Assembly (NCBI GenBank): GCA_026415035.1
Contig: JAOAHX010000015.1
Location: 1 to 64,000, forward strand
DNA length: 64,000 bases
From: Thermodesulfobacteriota bacterium
Lineage (GTDB): Bacteria > Desulfobacterota > BSN033 > UBA1163
Reading direction: 5' to 3'
In this document: positions 34,332 to 44,729 of the stretch, in pieces
Layout: each line of letters begins with the position of its first letter
Position numbering within the stretch: position 1 is the stretch's first letter
Made by a program: the position numbers and the translations under genes
The notes under the pieces: generated by a model
What the model saw: only the letters and a program-made list of their open reading frames with translations
The model's database searches: none
Told to the model about the DNA's origin: nothing

Positions 34332-36809
34332 ATGGACAAAGGGAAGAAAAAAATAAAACCACGGAGGAAGAAAAAGACCCAAAAGGGGCTTGTCTATTCC
34401 CTTCTCCTGGCCTTCGCAACCTCGGCCTTCTTGCTCCTCCTCTTAGGCATCTCGCTCTTCGTCTATTATTCCCGGAACCTTCCGGACTTCGCCTCCCTCA
34501 AAGAACGAGACCTGGAAGCTTATTCCATCGTCTATTCGGAGGACGACGAGGTCGTGGGGAAATTCCTTCTGAACAATCGAATCCCGATCTCTTACGAAAA
34601 GATCCCCAAACCCGTGATCCAGGCCTTCCTGGCCGCCGAAGATGCGGAGTTCTTTGAACATCGGGGGATCGACTATCGGGGGATCCTCCGTGCCCTGTTG
34701 AAAAACATCCTCGCAGGAAAGATCGTCCAGGGAGGGAGCACCATCACCCAGCAGGTGACCAAGACCTTCTTCCTGACCCCCCAGAGGAGCTTGCTCAGAA
34801 AGTTGAAAGAGGTGGCCTATGCCTTCGGGCTCGAACGCAATTTTACCAAAGAGGAGATTTTGACCCTCTATCTGAACCACATCTATTTGGGCAACGGCGC
34901 CTATGGGATTGAGGCGGCCGCAGAGAGCTACTTTAACAAACGGGTCGAACAGCTCAACCTCGCTGAAATCGCCATGCTGGCAGGCTTGGCCAAGGCCCCC
35001 AGCCGTTACTCTCCCGTACACAACCTTTCAAGGGCCAAAGAGCGGCAACATTACGTCCTGAGTCGGATGGCCGAATTGGGATTCATCACCCCGGACCAAA
35101 AGGAAAAGGCCCTGAGGAGCCCCCTGAAGGTCCAATCCAGGGGCAGCGCCTTTTTCAGCAGGGCACCTTACTTTACCGAACTTATTCGCCAACAAATCGA
35201 GAGGAAATATGGGAAAGAGAAACTCTATAAGGAGGGGTTGAGAATTTATACCGGCCTCGACCTCAACCTACAGAAGGCCGCTGAGAGGGCCATCGACATG
35301 GGGTTGAGGGACCTCGATAAAAGACAGGGATTTAGGGGACCCGTTCAGAGACTCACCCCTGAGGAGTTGAAGGAGATCACAAAAAAGAAAAGGCCCCCTT
35401 TGCAACCCCTATCGACTCAGGAGATCTATGAGGGGGTGGTCCTCTCGCGAGAAGACTCGCAGAAGCATTATCTGATCTGGGTGGCAGATCGGAAGGGGAT
35501 CCTCCCTTATTCAGAGATGGCCTGGGCGCTTCAGGTGAAACCCACCCCCCATTTCAAACCGGGGCCGATTCGATCGCCCGCAGACCTTTTCAAGCCCGGA
35601 GATGTCGTCCAGGTGAGGCTGAAAGAGCCACCCAGAAAAGAGACCCCGCCCGTATTCACCCTCGAGCAAGAACCGCTGGTCCAAGGAGCCCTGATCTGCA
35701 TCGATCCACGAACAGGGTTTGTGAAAGCTTTGGTAGGGGGACGGGACTTCCTGGAAAGCCAATTTAACCGAGCGGTCCACTCTCGAAGGCAACCCGGCTC
35801 GGCCTTCAAACCCCTCATCTATGCCGCTGCCTTGGAGAAAGGGTATACCCCCTCGACGATCCTGATGGACTCCCCTGTCGAATACTCCGACTATGACGGA
35901 GGATACTACTGGGCTCCCAAAAACTACGACAAAAACTTCATGGGACCCATCACTTTCCGGAATGCCCTCGCCCATTCGAGAAACGTCGTTACCGTCAAGA
36001 TCCTCGAAGACATCGGCATCGGATATGCCCTCAAATTCTTCAAGAAGTTGGGCATCGAATCCCCCATCAAGAGGGACCTCTCCGTAGCCCTGGGGACCTC
36101 AGGGGTCTCCCTGCTTGAATTGGTCTCCGCCTATGCGGTCTTTGCTAATGGGGGGGAGCGCATCCAGCCCCTGTTCATCAAAAAGGTCGTGACGATGAAG
36201 GGAGAGGTGCTCGAAGAGCACATCCCATTCGAAGGATATGAGGAGGTGGAGGAGGATGAGGAGGAAGCCGAAGAGCCCTCTCCCAAACCGTCTCCCACCC
36301 CCGTCAGGGAGCAGGTCATTTCGCCCCAACATGCCTTCATCATGACCCATCTTCTCGAAGGGGTGATCCAACACGGGACTGGACAGAGGGCCAAGATTTT
36401 AGGCAGGCCTGTGGCAGGAAAGACGGGGACCTCGAGCGATTATGCCGACGCCTGGTTCATCGGATATACCCCCTCCCTTCTTGCAGGGGTATGGGTAGGT
36501 TTCGATGATAAAACCTCGTTAGGGAGGAATGAGACCGGAGCCAAGGCTGCCCTTCCCATCTGGATCGCTTTCATGGGATGGGCCTTGGACCGCACTCCTC
36601 CGGAGCCCTTCAGAGTCCCGGAGAAGATCGTCCTGGTTAGGGTCAATCTCGAGACCGGCCTGCCCGCCGATGGCAGCGTCTCCCAAACCGTTCTGGAGGC
36701 CTTTGTCGAGGGGACCGTTCCTAAGGAGAGAGGGGATCTCACCGGTGCCGCTCCTTTCCGGGGGGTCTCCCTGTCAGATCCCTCACGGCCTCCGACCACG
36801 GGTCCATGA
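34332..36809 (+). CDS. mrcA: penicillin-binding protein 1A (bifunctional glycosyltransferase/transpeptidase)
   Basis: 825 residues. Basic N-terminus, one membrane anchor at about 20-46, GT51 domain with catalytic Glu103 (AAEDAEFFEHRGIDYRG), KLKEVAYAFGLERNFTKEEIL and YLNHIYLGNGAYGIEAAA; then the transpeptidase with S490-A-F-K493, S549-R-N551 and K697-T-G699. An acidic, low-complexity insert (EEVEEDEEEAEEPSPKPSPT) precedes the last motif. Makes and cross-links peptidoglycan in the periplasm. It starts about 20 bases after the lipoprotein terminator with no SD or clear promoter visible, so transcription may depend on read-through. Confidence 0.95.
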   Translation: MDKGKKKIKPRRKKKTQKGLVYSLLLAFATSAFLLLLLGISLFVYYSRNLPDFASLKERDLEAYSIVYSEDDEVVGKFLLNNRIPISYEKIPKPVIQAFLAAEDAEFFEHRGIDYRGILRALLKNILAGKIVQGGSTITQQVTKTFFLTPQRSLLRKLKEVAYAFGLERNFTKEEILTLYLNHIYLGNGAYGIEAAAESYFNKRVEQLNLAEIAMLAGLAKAPSRYSPVHNLSRAKERQHYVLSRMAELGFITPDQKEKALRSPLKVQSRGSAFFSRAPYFTELIRQQIERKYGKEKLYKEGLRIYTGLDLNLQKAAERAIDMGLRDLDKRQGFRGPVQRLTPEELKEITKKKRPPLQPLSTQEIYEGVVLSREDSQKHYLIWVADRKGILPYSEMAWALQVKPTPHFKPGPIRSPADLFKPGDVVQVRLKEPPRKETPPVFTLEQEPLVQGALICIDPRTGFVKALVGGRDFLESQFNRAVHSRRQPGSAFKPLIYAAALEKGYTPSTILMDSPVEYSDYDGGYYWAPKNYDKNFMGPITFRNALAHSRNVVTVKILEDIGIGYALKFFKKLGIESPIKRDLSVALGTSGVSLLELVSAYAVFANGGERIQPLFIKKVVTMKGEVLEEHIPFEGYEEVEEDEEEAEEPSPKPSPTPVREQVISPQHAFIMTHLLEGVIQHGTGQRAKILGRPVAGKTGTSSDYADAWFIGYTPSLLAGVWVGFDDKTSLGRNETGAKAALPIWIAFMGWALDRTPPEPFRVPEKIVLVRVNLETGLPADGSVSQTVLEAFVEGTVPKERGDLTGAAPFRGVSLSDPSRPPTTGP

Positions 36810-36846
36810 AGATTCTAACCCTTCGATCGATCTGAGGTGATTCGGG

Positions 36847-37269
36847 ATGATCAAAGAGGATGTGAAGCTCAAGGAAATCTTAGAGAGTTGTAAAACGATC
36901 GCCGTCGTCGGAATCTCACCCAAAGAGGATCGGCCCAGCTACGGGGTGGCCGCTTATCTCCAATCCAAAGGATATCGGATCATCCCCGTCCGGCCGGATG
37001 GCCAGGTCATCTTAGGGGAAAAAGTTTACCCCTCGCTCTCGGAGATCCCGGGAGAGATTCAGGTGGATCTCGTCGACATCTTTCGGAGAGCAGAGGAGGT
37101 TCCGCCGGTGGTGGAGGAGGCGATCAAGCGGGGGGTCAAAGTCATCTGGATGCAAGAAGGCGTCCTCCACCCCGGGGCCGCGGCAAAAGCGAGGGAGGCC
37201 GGCCTCCTCGTGGTCATGGACCGGTGCATGAAGAAAGAACATGAGCGTCTTTTTCGGGACGATCGTTAA
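36847..37269 (+). CDS. CoA-binding domain protein (YccU family)
   Basis: 140 residues. CKTIAVVGISPKEDRPSYGVAAYLQ is the Rossmann CoA-binding start; VDLVDIFRRAEEVPPVVEEA and VIWMQEGVLHPGAAAKAREAGL complete the YccU/YneT pattern. It binds CoA in family structures, cellular role unknown. SD GAGGTGA sits eight bases before the ATG; the gap to PBP1A is 37 bases, so they may be co-transcribed. Confidence 0.9.
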   Translation: MIKEDVKLKEILESCKTIAVVGISPKEDRPSYGVAAYLQSKGYRIIPVRPDGQVILGEKVYPSLSEIPGEIQVDLVDIFRRAEEVPPVVEEAIKRGVKVIWMQEGVLHPGAAAKAREAGLLVVMDRCMKKEHERLFRDDR

Positions 37270-37287
37270 ATCCCTCTTTGGAAGAGC

Positions 37288-38400
37288 TCAGGAATATCCC
37301 AAGATGGTTCTCCTCCCGTTGTAGCGTTCGATGTCATACTGGGTCTGGACATCGACGAGGTTCAGTTTGCCCACAGCCTCTTCGAGGGGCACAGCCGTGA
37401 TTTTGCCGTTTCTATAGCTCACCATCTTGCCAAAGTCCTCTTTGACGATCAGGTCGACCGCTGCGATCCCGAAATACCTTCCCATCCGACGATCGTAGGC
37501 ACAGGGAGCCCCTCCCCGCTGGAGATGGCTCAAGGTGATGCTCCGGGTCTCGATCTTGGTGGCCTTCGAAATCTGGTTGGCCAAGAATTCTCCGATCCCT
37601 CCGAGGGTTTTGTGGCCAAAGCTGTCCAGACCGTTCTCTTTGGTGAATTCGGTCCCGCCCACGGGCTTGGCCCCTTCGGCGACGACGATGATCTCATAGC
37701 GTGTGCCCTTTCGCCTCCCCTCGAGGAGCAGCTCGTTCACCTTGTTCACCTCGAAATCGTACTCGGGGATGAGGATGATGTAGGCCCCGCTCGACTCCCC
37801 CCCCTCCAATGCCAGCCACCCGGCATGGCGGCCCATCGTTTCGACGACGAAGATCCGGCGATGGGACCCTGCGGTCGTCCGGAGCCGATCGATCTCCTCG
37901 GTGATCACGTTCAGGGCCGTCTCGAACCCCAACGTATAATCGGTCCCGGAAAGGTCCTTGTCGATCGTCTTGGGAATGCCGACGACCTTCACCCCTTCTT
38001 TAAAGAGCTTATTTGCCACCCCAAGGGTATCCTCTCCTCCGATGGCGATGAGATAGTCGATCTTATACCGCTCGAGATTCTCCAGAACGATTTTGGAACG
38101 ATCCCTTTTGGGATCGTAGGGGTTCGTCCTCGATGTGCCGAGGTTCGTCCCTCCGTAGCGATCCCAGGTCCTCACCATCTCCTCGGTCAACGTCACCAGT
38201 CTGGGGACAGGGGACTCCTCATCCCCTTCGGGCTCGACCAGCCCCTTCCAGCCATCCCGTATCCCGATGACCTCGTGTTCGACCTTTCTCATCCGCTTAA
38301 GTCTGTCATCCAGCGCGGTCTTCACCACCCATTTGATCGCAGGATTCAACCCGGCACAGTCTCCTCCCCCGGTCAAGACGCCGATCCTTTTCTTTTCCAT
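37288..38400 (-). CDS. pfp: 6-phosphofructokinase, predicted PPi-dependent
   Basis: 370 residues from the ATG at 38400 (AAAGGAGGG before it). N-terminal RIGVLTGGGDCAGLNPAI, GGTNLGTSRTNP, AIGGEDTLGVANKL, GIPKTIDKDLSGTDYTLGF, ETMGRHAGWLAL. In the family the position after the metal Asp of GGDG is Gly in ATP enzymes and Asp in PPi enzymes, and the PGTID Gly is Lys in PPi enzymes; here they are Asp (GGED) and Lys (PKTID), which predicts pyrophosphate as phosphoryl donor and a reversible glycolytic step. The Asp of GGD is Glu here, as in some group III PFKs. Assignment is inference from residue pattern. Confidence 0.9.
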   Translation of the reverse strand: MEKKRIGVLTGGGDCAGLNPAIKWVVKTALDDRLKRMRKVEHEVIGIRDGWKGLVEPEGDEESPVPRLVTLTEEMVRTWDRYGGTNLGTSRTNPYDPKRDRSKIVLENLERYKIDYLIAIGGEDTLGVANKLFKEGVKVVGIPKTIDKDLSGTDYTLGFETALNVITEEIDRLRTTAGSHRRIFVVETMGRHAGWLALEGGESSGAYIILIPEYDFEVNKVNELLLEGRRKGTRYEIIVVAEGAKPVGGTEFTKENGLDSFGHKTLGGIGEFLANQISKATKIETRSITLSHLQRGGAPCAYDRRMGRYFGIAAVDLIVKEDFGKMVSYRNGKITAVPLEEAVGKLNLVDVQTQYDIERYNGRRTILGYS

Positions 38401-38439
38401 AGACCCTCCTTTCCCTATCAAGATGGTCAAAAGACCCGA

Positions 38440-38916
38440 TCAGACAATCCTCTTGCAAAAGGTGATCCGGTCGTTTCCTTCCCAGTAGTAATCGGCAATC
38501 CTGGCCACCTCCTGAAATCCCCTGGCCCTGTAGAAGGTCTGGGCTTTCTGATAGGATGGGAGGGAGGAGGTCTCCACGAGGAGCATCCTCCCCCTTGAGG
38601 ACCGAAGGCGGTCTTCGAGAAAAGCGAGAAGGGTCGAACCGATCTTCTGTCCCTGGACCTTGGGATCGACCGCGATCCAGTAAAGGTCGTAGGTCCCCCG
38701 GGTCATCGGGGCCGGCCCATAACAGATATATCCTATCGGGCGATCATGGACATCGACGGCGCAGGCGACCTGATAATCCTTCTGATGTTGGTTTTCAAGG
38801 ACGATATCGATGAGTTCCAAGGCGACGCCGATCTCTTCCTCTGTGAAGACGGCCACCTCTCTCAGCATCCTCTCGAGTCCGGCTCTGTCCTTGGCCATCA
38901 ACGCACGGATCCTCAT
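38440..38916 (-). CDS. GNAT family N-acetyltransferase
   Basis: 158 residues from an ATG that overlaps the protease stop (ATGA). VACAVDVHDRPIGYICYGPAP, YDLYWIAVDPKVQGQKIGSTLLAFLEDRL (acetyl-CoA-binding Q/R-x-x-G-x-G/S loop) and YQKAQTFYRARGFQEVARI are the GNAT motifs in order. Possible RimI-like or small-molecule acetyltransferase; target unknown. Coupled to the M48 protease gene. Confidence 0.88.
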   Translation of the reverse strand: MRIRALMAKDRAGLERMLREVAVFTEEEIGVALELIDIVLENQHQKDYQVACAVDVHDRPIGYICYGPAPMTRGTYDLYWIAVDPKVQGQKIGSTLLAFLEDRLRSSRGRMLLVETSSLPSYQKAQTFYRARGFQEVARIADYYWEGNDRITFCKRIV

Positions 38917-40355
38917 CGCCCCCTCTCCACCACTTTGACCAGACTCCCCGCCGCAAGGGTCTGGCCCGCCCTTCCTCCGTTCAACAGGATCGCCTCCTGC
39001 ATCCGCTCTTTGGGGACACCGAGTTGGGTTAAACAACCTTCCAGGGTGCCGGAGGTTTTAACCGCCTGAACCCTCACCCGATCCGGTTTGACCTCGATCC
39101 TTCTCGGGTCCGTCAACTCCTTGAATTGACCCATCGTCGTCTCGAAGACCCTAACATAAGAGGGAAATCGCTGGGCCAAAGTCACCCCGTGAAAGGCAAA
39201 GGCCTTTCGATCCTTTTCGATAAAATAGGAGAGGACCCGAAGGAGGTCGTTCTGAGATCGGTGATCGGAGAGGAGCCGCCGCGCAGGCAGACCGTTCACC
39301 CGGAGGGTTTCGGACCGAAGGACGATGGGCTGGGTCTTTGCGAGGAACTGCCGTTCCGCCTCCCAAGAGGAGGACGCCGTTGAGACGAGGAACAGGAGGA
39401 GGGCCTCCCCGCCTTCGCTGACGAACTGGACTTGCGAGGGCCTCTGATTGAGCTTCCACCTCGAAGGCGTCGGAAACTCGAACCGGTGGACAGGATGGTA
39501 AAAGACATCTTCGGCCACGTAACCCTGCCTCGGGTCTTCCCCATAGAGGAGCCCATCGATCCTTTTCAAATAGCCCTCCCTTTCAACCCGCGAAGTTTGA
39601 AGATTCAGTTTCTGGAACCATTCTTTCGCCTTCGCCCTTACCGCAGCGATCCGATTTTCTGGACTGGGATGGGTTGAAAACCATCCCGGCAGGCCGCTTC
39701 GATCAGAACCGGGATTGAGCTTCTCGAGGGTCTCGAAAAATTGGGCCAAGGCCTCTGCATCGTACCCTGCCCGGGCTGCATACTCCACCCCCAACTCATC
39801 GGCTTCCCTCTCATTGTCCCTGCTGAACCTCAGAAAGAGGAGGCCTACGCCGATCTGGGCCAGTCCGGTGACGAGGGGGGAATCGATGAGGACCGACCCT
39901 AACCCCAATCCCAACTGAGCGATCTGGGCCTTGCTATATTGCTGGGCGGAGTGCCGGGCCGCGATGTGGCCGATCTCGTGTCCCATCACCCCTGCCAGCT
40001 CTGCCTCGCTGTTGAGAAAGGCCAATATCCCGCGCGTGAAATAGACATAGCCTCCTGGAACCGCAAAGGCATTGACGACCGGCGCATCGAGGATCTTACA
40101 ATCGTAGTTCAGGTGAGGCCGGTGGGAGAAGCCTCCGATCCGCTTGGCCATCTCCTGAACATAGCTCGTCAGCTTCGGATCTTCATAGAGGCCGTACTGT
40201 TGCAGGATCTCCCTGTCGGTTTCCCTGCCCAATTGCAGCTCGTCTCGTTCGCTGAGAAGCATCAACTCCTTTTTTCCGGTGACCGGGTTGACCGCACAGG
40301 AGACGATGAAGCAGAGAAGCACCAGCCAGGCGACCGGGCCTGTCATCCCTTTCAT
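38913..40355 (-). CDS. M48 metalloprotease lipoprotein (BepA/LoiP-like) with extended C-terminus
   Basis: 480 residues from the ATG at 40355 (GGAAGGA before it). Lipoprotein signal (LVLLCFIVSCAVNP), YVYFTRGILAFLNSEAELAGVMGHEIGHIAARHS with the HEIGH zinc motif, and RFSRDNEREADELGVEYAAR with the third ligand Glu region; GWFSTHPSPENRI closes the M48 domain. The next about 230 residues do not form the TPR part of BepA but a separate domain ending in VAAGSLVKVVERGR, resembling the M48 C-terminal extension of YfgC relatives. Envelope protease that degrades or assembles outer-membrane proteins. Confidence 0.9.
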   Translation of the reverse strand: MKGMTGPVAWLVLLCFIVSCAVNPVTGKKELMLLSERDELQLGRETDREILQQYGLYEDPKLTSYVQEMAKRIGGFSHRPHLNYDCKILDAPVVNAFAVPGGYVYFTRGILAFLNSEAELAGVMGHEIGHIAARHSAQQYSKAQIAQLGLGLGSVLIDSPLVTGLAQIGVGLLFLRFSRDNEREADELGVEYAARAGYDAEALAQFFETLEKLNPGSDRSGLPGWFSTHPSPENRIAAVRAKAKEWFQKLNLQTSRVEREGYLKRIDGLLYGEDPRQGYVAEDVFYHPVHRFEFPTPSRWKLNQRPSQVQFVSEGGEALLLFLVSTASSSWEAERQFLAKTQPIVLRSETLRVNGLPARRLLSDHRSQNDLLRVLSYFIEKDRKAFAFHGVTLAQRFPSYVRVFETTMGQFKELTDPRRIEVKPDRVRVQAVKTSGTLEGCLTQLGVPKERMQEAILLNGGRAGQTLAAGSLVKVVERGR

Positions 40356-40389
40356 ATTCCTTCCTCCCATCGATGAGGGTGATGGGGAA

Positions 40390-40418
40390 ATTATACCCCA
40401 TTTCTCCCCCTCTGGTAA
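40390..40418 (-). promoter_or_regulatory. promoter for the M48 protease unit
   Basis: Leftward TTACCA (40418-40413), 17-base spacer, TATAAT (40395-40390). Its -35 hexamer is the same six base pairs used on the other strand by the malQ promoter. Confidence 0.55.
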
Positions 40419-40441
40419 ACTCCGCGGGCTTCGGATATAAT
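40413..40441 (+). promoter_or_regulatory. promoter for malQ, start codon close to the -10
   Basis: Rightward TGGTAA (40413-40418, weak -35), 17 bases, TATAAT (40436-40441). The -10 overlaps a first ATG (40440) and ends ten bases before the ATG at 40452, the probable start; no SD is present. Confidence 0.5.
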
Positions 40442-40451
40442 GGGTCGACCG

Positions 40452-42028
<1,577 letters not shown>

Positions 42029-42166
42029 CTTTGGTCGGAAAGGGGAAACCTTTTTCTCCGGCCCCCCTCGAGGTTAACTATGTTGTGCCACTTTCCTTTA
42101 GGAATTTCAACTCTCCTTTTCGGGCCTACGACCTTCCTTCCATAGCCTCTCCCATGCCGCCATCCC

Positions 42167-42194
42167 TTGAATTTTCTGTCCATTGTAGTATGAT
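42167..42194 (+). promoter_or_regulatory. sigma-70 promoter for relA/spoT, leaderless-type
   Basis: TTGAAT (42167-42172), 16-base spacer, TATGAT (42189-42194). The -10 ends nine bases before the ATG at 42204 and no SD lies between. Confidence 0.7.
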
Positions 42195-42203
42195 GTGTTT
42201 AAG

Positions 42204-44375
42204 ATGTTAAGATTCAATGACATTTTGGATCGCTTGCTCTCCTACAACCCAAATGCGAATGTCGACCTCTTGAAGAAGGCCTACGTCTTTTCGGCCAAAG
42301 TCCATCAGGGCCAGGTCCGTCTCTCGGGAGAGCCCTATCTTACCCATCCCCTCGAAGTCACAGGGATTCTCGCCCAGATGAAACTGGATGTGGCGGCCTT
42401 GGCCACCGGCCTCCTCCACGATACCGTTGAGGATACCCTCACCACCCTCGAGGAGATCCGCAACAACTTCGGGGACGAGATCGCAGAGCTCGTCGACGGG
42501 GTCACCAAAATCAGCCGGATCTCCTTCCGATCCTCCGAGGAGAGACAGGCCGAAAATTTTAGAAAGATGATCCTGGCGATGGTCAAAGACATCCGGGTCA
42601 TCCTCATCAAACTGGCCGACCGCCTCCACAACATGCGGACCCTTCGATATCACCATCCGGAAAAGCAGGCCGAGATTGCCCAGGAGACGCTCGATATCTA
42701 TGCCCCCCTCTCCAATCGTCTGGGGATCGACTGGATCAAAACCGAACTGGAGGATCTCGCCTTCAAACACCTCCACCCTGAGATTTATCAGGAGATCCAA
42801 CGAAAGATCTCCAAAATGGAGAAGGAGCGGCACCGGTATATCGATGAGGTGAAGCGGACCCTCATGAAAAAGCTCTATGAGAATAAGATCGAGGGGGAAG
42901 TGACCGGCCGGCTCAAGCAGATCTACAGCATCTACCAGAAGATGAAGGACCAGAATATCGACTTTGACCAGGTTTACGACATCACGGCCTTTCGGGTCAT
43001 CGTCAATACCGTCAAGGAATGCTACGATGTCCTCGGGATCATCCACTCCCTCTGGAAACCCATCCCGGGAAAGTTCAAGGATTACATCGGGCTCCCCAAG
43101 GAGAACCTCTATCAATCCCTCCACACCTCCGTCATCGGACCTTACGGGGAACGGATCGAAATCCAGATTCGGACGAAGGAGATGCACCGGATCGCCGAGG
43201 AGGGGATCGCCGCCCATTGGAAATACAAAGAGGGAAAACCCTTGGACGAGGCCGACGACAAACGGTTCACCTGGCTGAGGCAGCTCCTCGAGTGGCAGCG
43301 CGACTTAAAAGACGATCAAGAGTTTATCGAAAGCGTCAAGGTCGACCTCTTTCCCCATGAGGTCTATGTCTTCACCCCTAAAGGGGAGGTCAAAGAGTTT
43401 CCGGTGGGAGCCACGCCGGTCGACTTCGCCTACAGCATCCATTCCGACATCGGCCATCATTGCGTCGGCGCCAAGGTCAACGGAAAACTGGTCCCCTTGA
43501 GATATGAGTTTAAGAGCGGCGATACGGTCGAGATCCTCACCTCGCCCAATCAAAAACCGAGCAAGGACTGGCTCAAATTTGTCAAGACCTCTCGGGCCAA
43601 GACGAAGATCCGCCAGTGGTTCAAAGCGGAGGAGAGGCAGAAATCGATCCTCCTCGGAAGGGAGATCCTCGAAAAGGAATTGAGAAAATATGACCTCCAG
43701 CTGGCGAAAGTCACCAAATCGGGAGAGCTGGATCGGGTGGCCTCGGAATTCAGCTTTCAGGGGGCCGAGGACCTCATCGCGGCCGTGGGCTACGGAAAGA
43801 TCACGGCCAACCAGATCATCGGAAAGATCCTCCCCCCCGAGAAGATGGAGAGGAAAGAAGAGACCGAGGAGGGACGCCTGAGAAGCCTCCTCCATAAAAT
43901 CACCCATGCCGGTCCGAAAGATGCCCTTCTCATCAAAGGGGTCGACAACGTGATGGTGCGCTATGCGGGCTGTTGTAATCCCGTGCCAGGGGACCGGGTC
44001 GTGGGGTTCATCACCCGGGGCCGGGGCATGACCCTCCATACGGTCGACTGCCAGAACATCATCGATGAAGATCCCAACCGGAAGGTGGAGGTGGAATGGG
44101 ACGGGACGAAAGAATACAGCTACCCCGTCCGAATTCGGGTCTATTCGGAGGACAAGAAAGGGTTGCTCGCCGAGATCAGCAGTTCGATCGCCTCGAACGA
44201 AGCCAACATCACCAACGCCCGTGTCGAGACGACCGAGGACCACAAGGCGATCGGGACCTTCGAATTACAGATTAGGGATCTCAACCACCTGAAAAAGGTG
44301 ATCAAGGGTCTCGAAAAGATCAAAGGGGTTCTCCGGGTGGAGAGGATGAAATTCGAAACCCAGATCGATTCCTGA
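42204..44375 (+). CDS. spoT: bifunctional (p)ppGpp synthetase/hydrolase RelA/SpoT
   Basis: About 723 residues from ATG 42204; a GTG three codons up overlaps the -10 region. HD hydrolase with AKVHQGQ, HPLEV and HDTVEDT near residues 30-80 and LIKLADRLHNMRTLR; synthetase with GRLKQIYSIYQKM, VYDITAFRVIV and KENLYQSLHTSVIGP; then TGS, helical, zinc-finger-like and ACT domains (VYSEDKKGLLAEISSSIASN). The hydrolase active-site His-Asp pairs are intact, so both activities are expected. Single long RSH in the window. The lack of SD and short distance to the promoter suggest a leaderless transcript. Confidence 0.96.
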   Translation: MLRFNDILDRLLSYNPNANVDLLKKAYVFSAKVHQGQVRLSGEPYLTHPLEVTGILAQMKLDVAALATGLLHDTVEDTLTTLEEIRNNFGDEIAELVDGVTKISRISFRSSEERQAENFRKMILAMVKDIRVILIKLADRLHNMRTLRYHHPEKQAEIAQETLDIYAPLSNRLGIDWIKTELEDLAFKHLHPEIYQEIQRKISKMEKERHRYIDEVKRTLMKKLYENKIEGEVTGRLKQIYSIYQKMKDQNIDFDQVYDITAFRVIVNTVKECYDVLGIIHSLWKPIPGKFKDYIGLPKENLYQSLHTSVIGPYGERIEIQIRTKEMHRIAEEGIAAHWKYKEGKPLDEADDKRFTWLRQLLEWQRDLKDDQEFIESVKVDLFPHEVYVFTPKGEVKEFPVGATPVDFAYSIHSDIGHHCVGAKVNGKLVPLRYEFKSGDTVEILTSPNQKPSKDWLKFVKTSRAKTKIRQWFKAEERQKSILLGREILEKELRKYDLQLAKVTKSGELDRVASEFSFQGAEDLIAAVGYGKITANQIIGKILPPEKMERKEETEEGRLRSLLHKITHAGPKDALLIKGVDNVMVRYAGCCNPVPGDRVVGFITRGRGMTLHTVDCQNIIDEDPNRKVEVEWDGTKEYSYPVRIRVYSEDKKGLLAEISSSIASNEANITNARVETTEDHKAIGTFELQIRDLNHLKKVIKGLEKIKGVLRVERMKFETQIDS

Positions 44376-44442
44376 AGCTCCTCCAGAGGGGCTTGCGGAA
44401 AATGCGGGAGGGAAAAACGAAGGGGCTAAAGGGTGAAGGAGG

Positions 44443-44634
44443 TCAGGCGGCCTTTACCACCCGGCCGGAGCGAAGGCACCTTGAGCAAACTTTGATCTGG
44501 AAGGTCTTGCCTCCCTGAGAGGCCTTGACCTTGTGGAGATTGGGATACCAGACCCTCCGGGTCTTATTGTTGGCATGGCTCACGTTGTGGCCGAAGACAG
44601 GGCCTTTGCCGCAAATGTCACATCTCTTTGCCAT
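44443..44634 (-). CDS. rpmB: 50S ribosomal protein L28, zinc-binding form
   Basis: 63 residues. [33 protein letters not shown] is cut into the L28 signature, and two CxxC pairs (CDIC, CSRC) form the zinc ribbon of the C+ L28 paralog. Large-subunit protein. Its gene stands alone, leftward, between spoT and the TrmN6-like gene; SD GAGG lies about eight bases before the ATG. Confidence 0.96.
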   Translation of the reverse strand: MAKRCDICGKGPVFGHNVSHANNKTRRVWYPNLHKVKASQGGKTFQIKVCSRCLRSGRVVKAA

Positions 44635-44729
44635 AGAAAGACCTCAAACGAAATTGAATATTGATTAACACACCCTTTGACCAAATTCAAGGACCCTTGA
44701 CGGACAACCCCGGGAGAATCGCAACGTCC

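Noticed and set aside
37525-38598. A 357-codon rightward frame
   Set aside because: Antisense to the phosphofructokinase gene and partly the GNAT gene; no recognisable motif.
42207-43217. A 336-codon leftward frame
   Set aside because: Antisense to spoT, rich in Asp/Glu/Leu as expected from the complement of basic coding sequence.
43305-44243. A 312-codon leftward frame
   Set aside because: Antisense to the spoT C-terminal half.
44374-44394. Imperfect AAGCTCCTC/GAGGGGCTT hairpin after spoT
   Set aside because: One G-T pair, no T run; not supported as a terminator.
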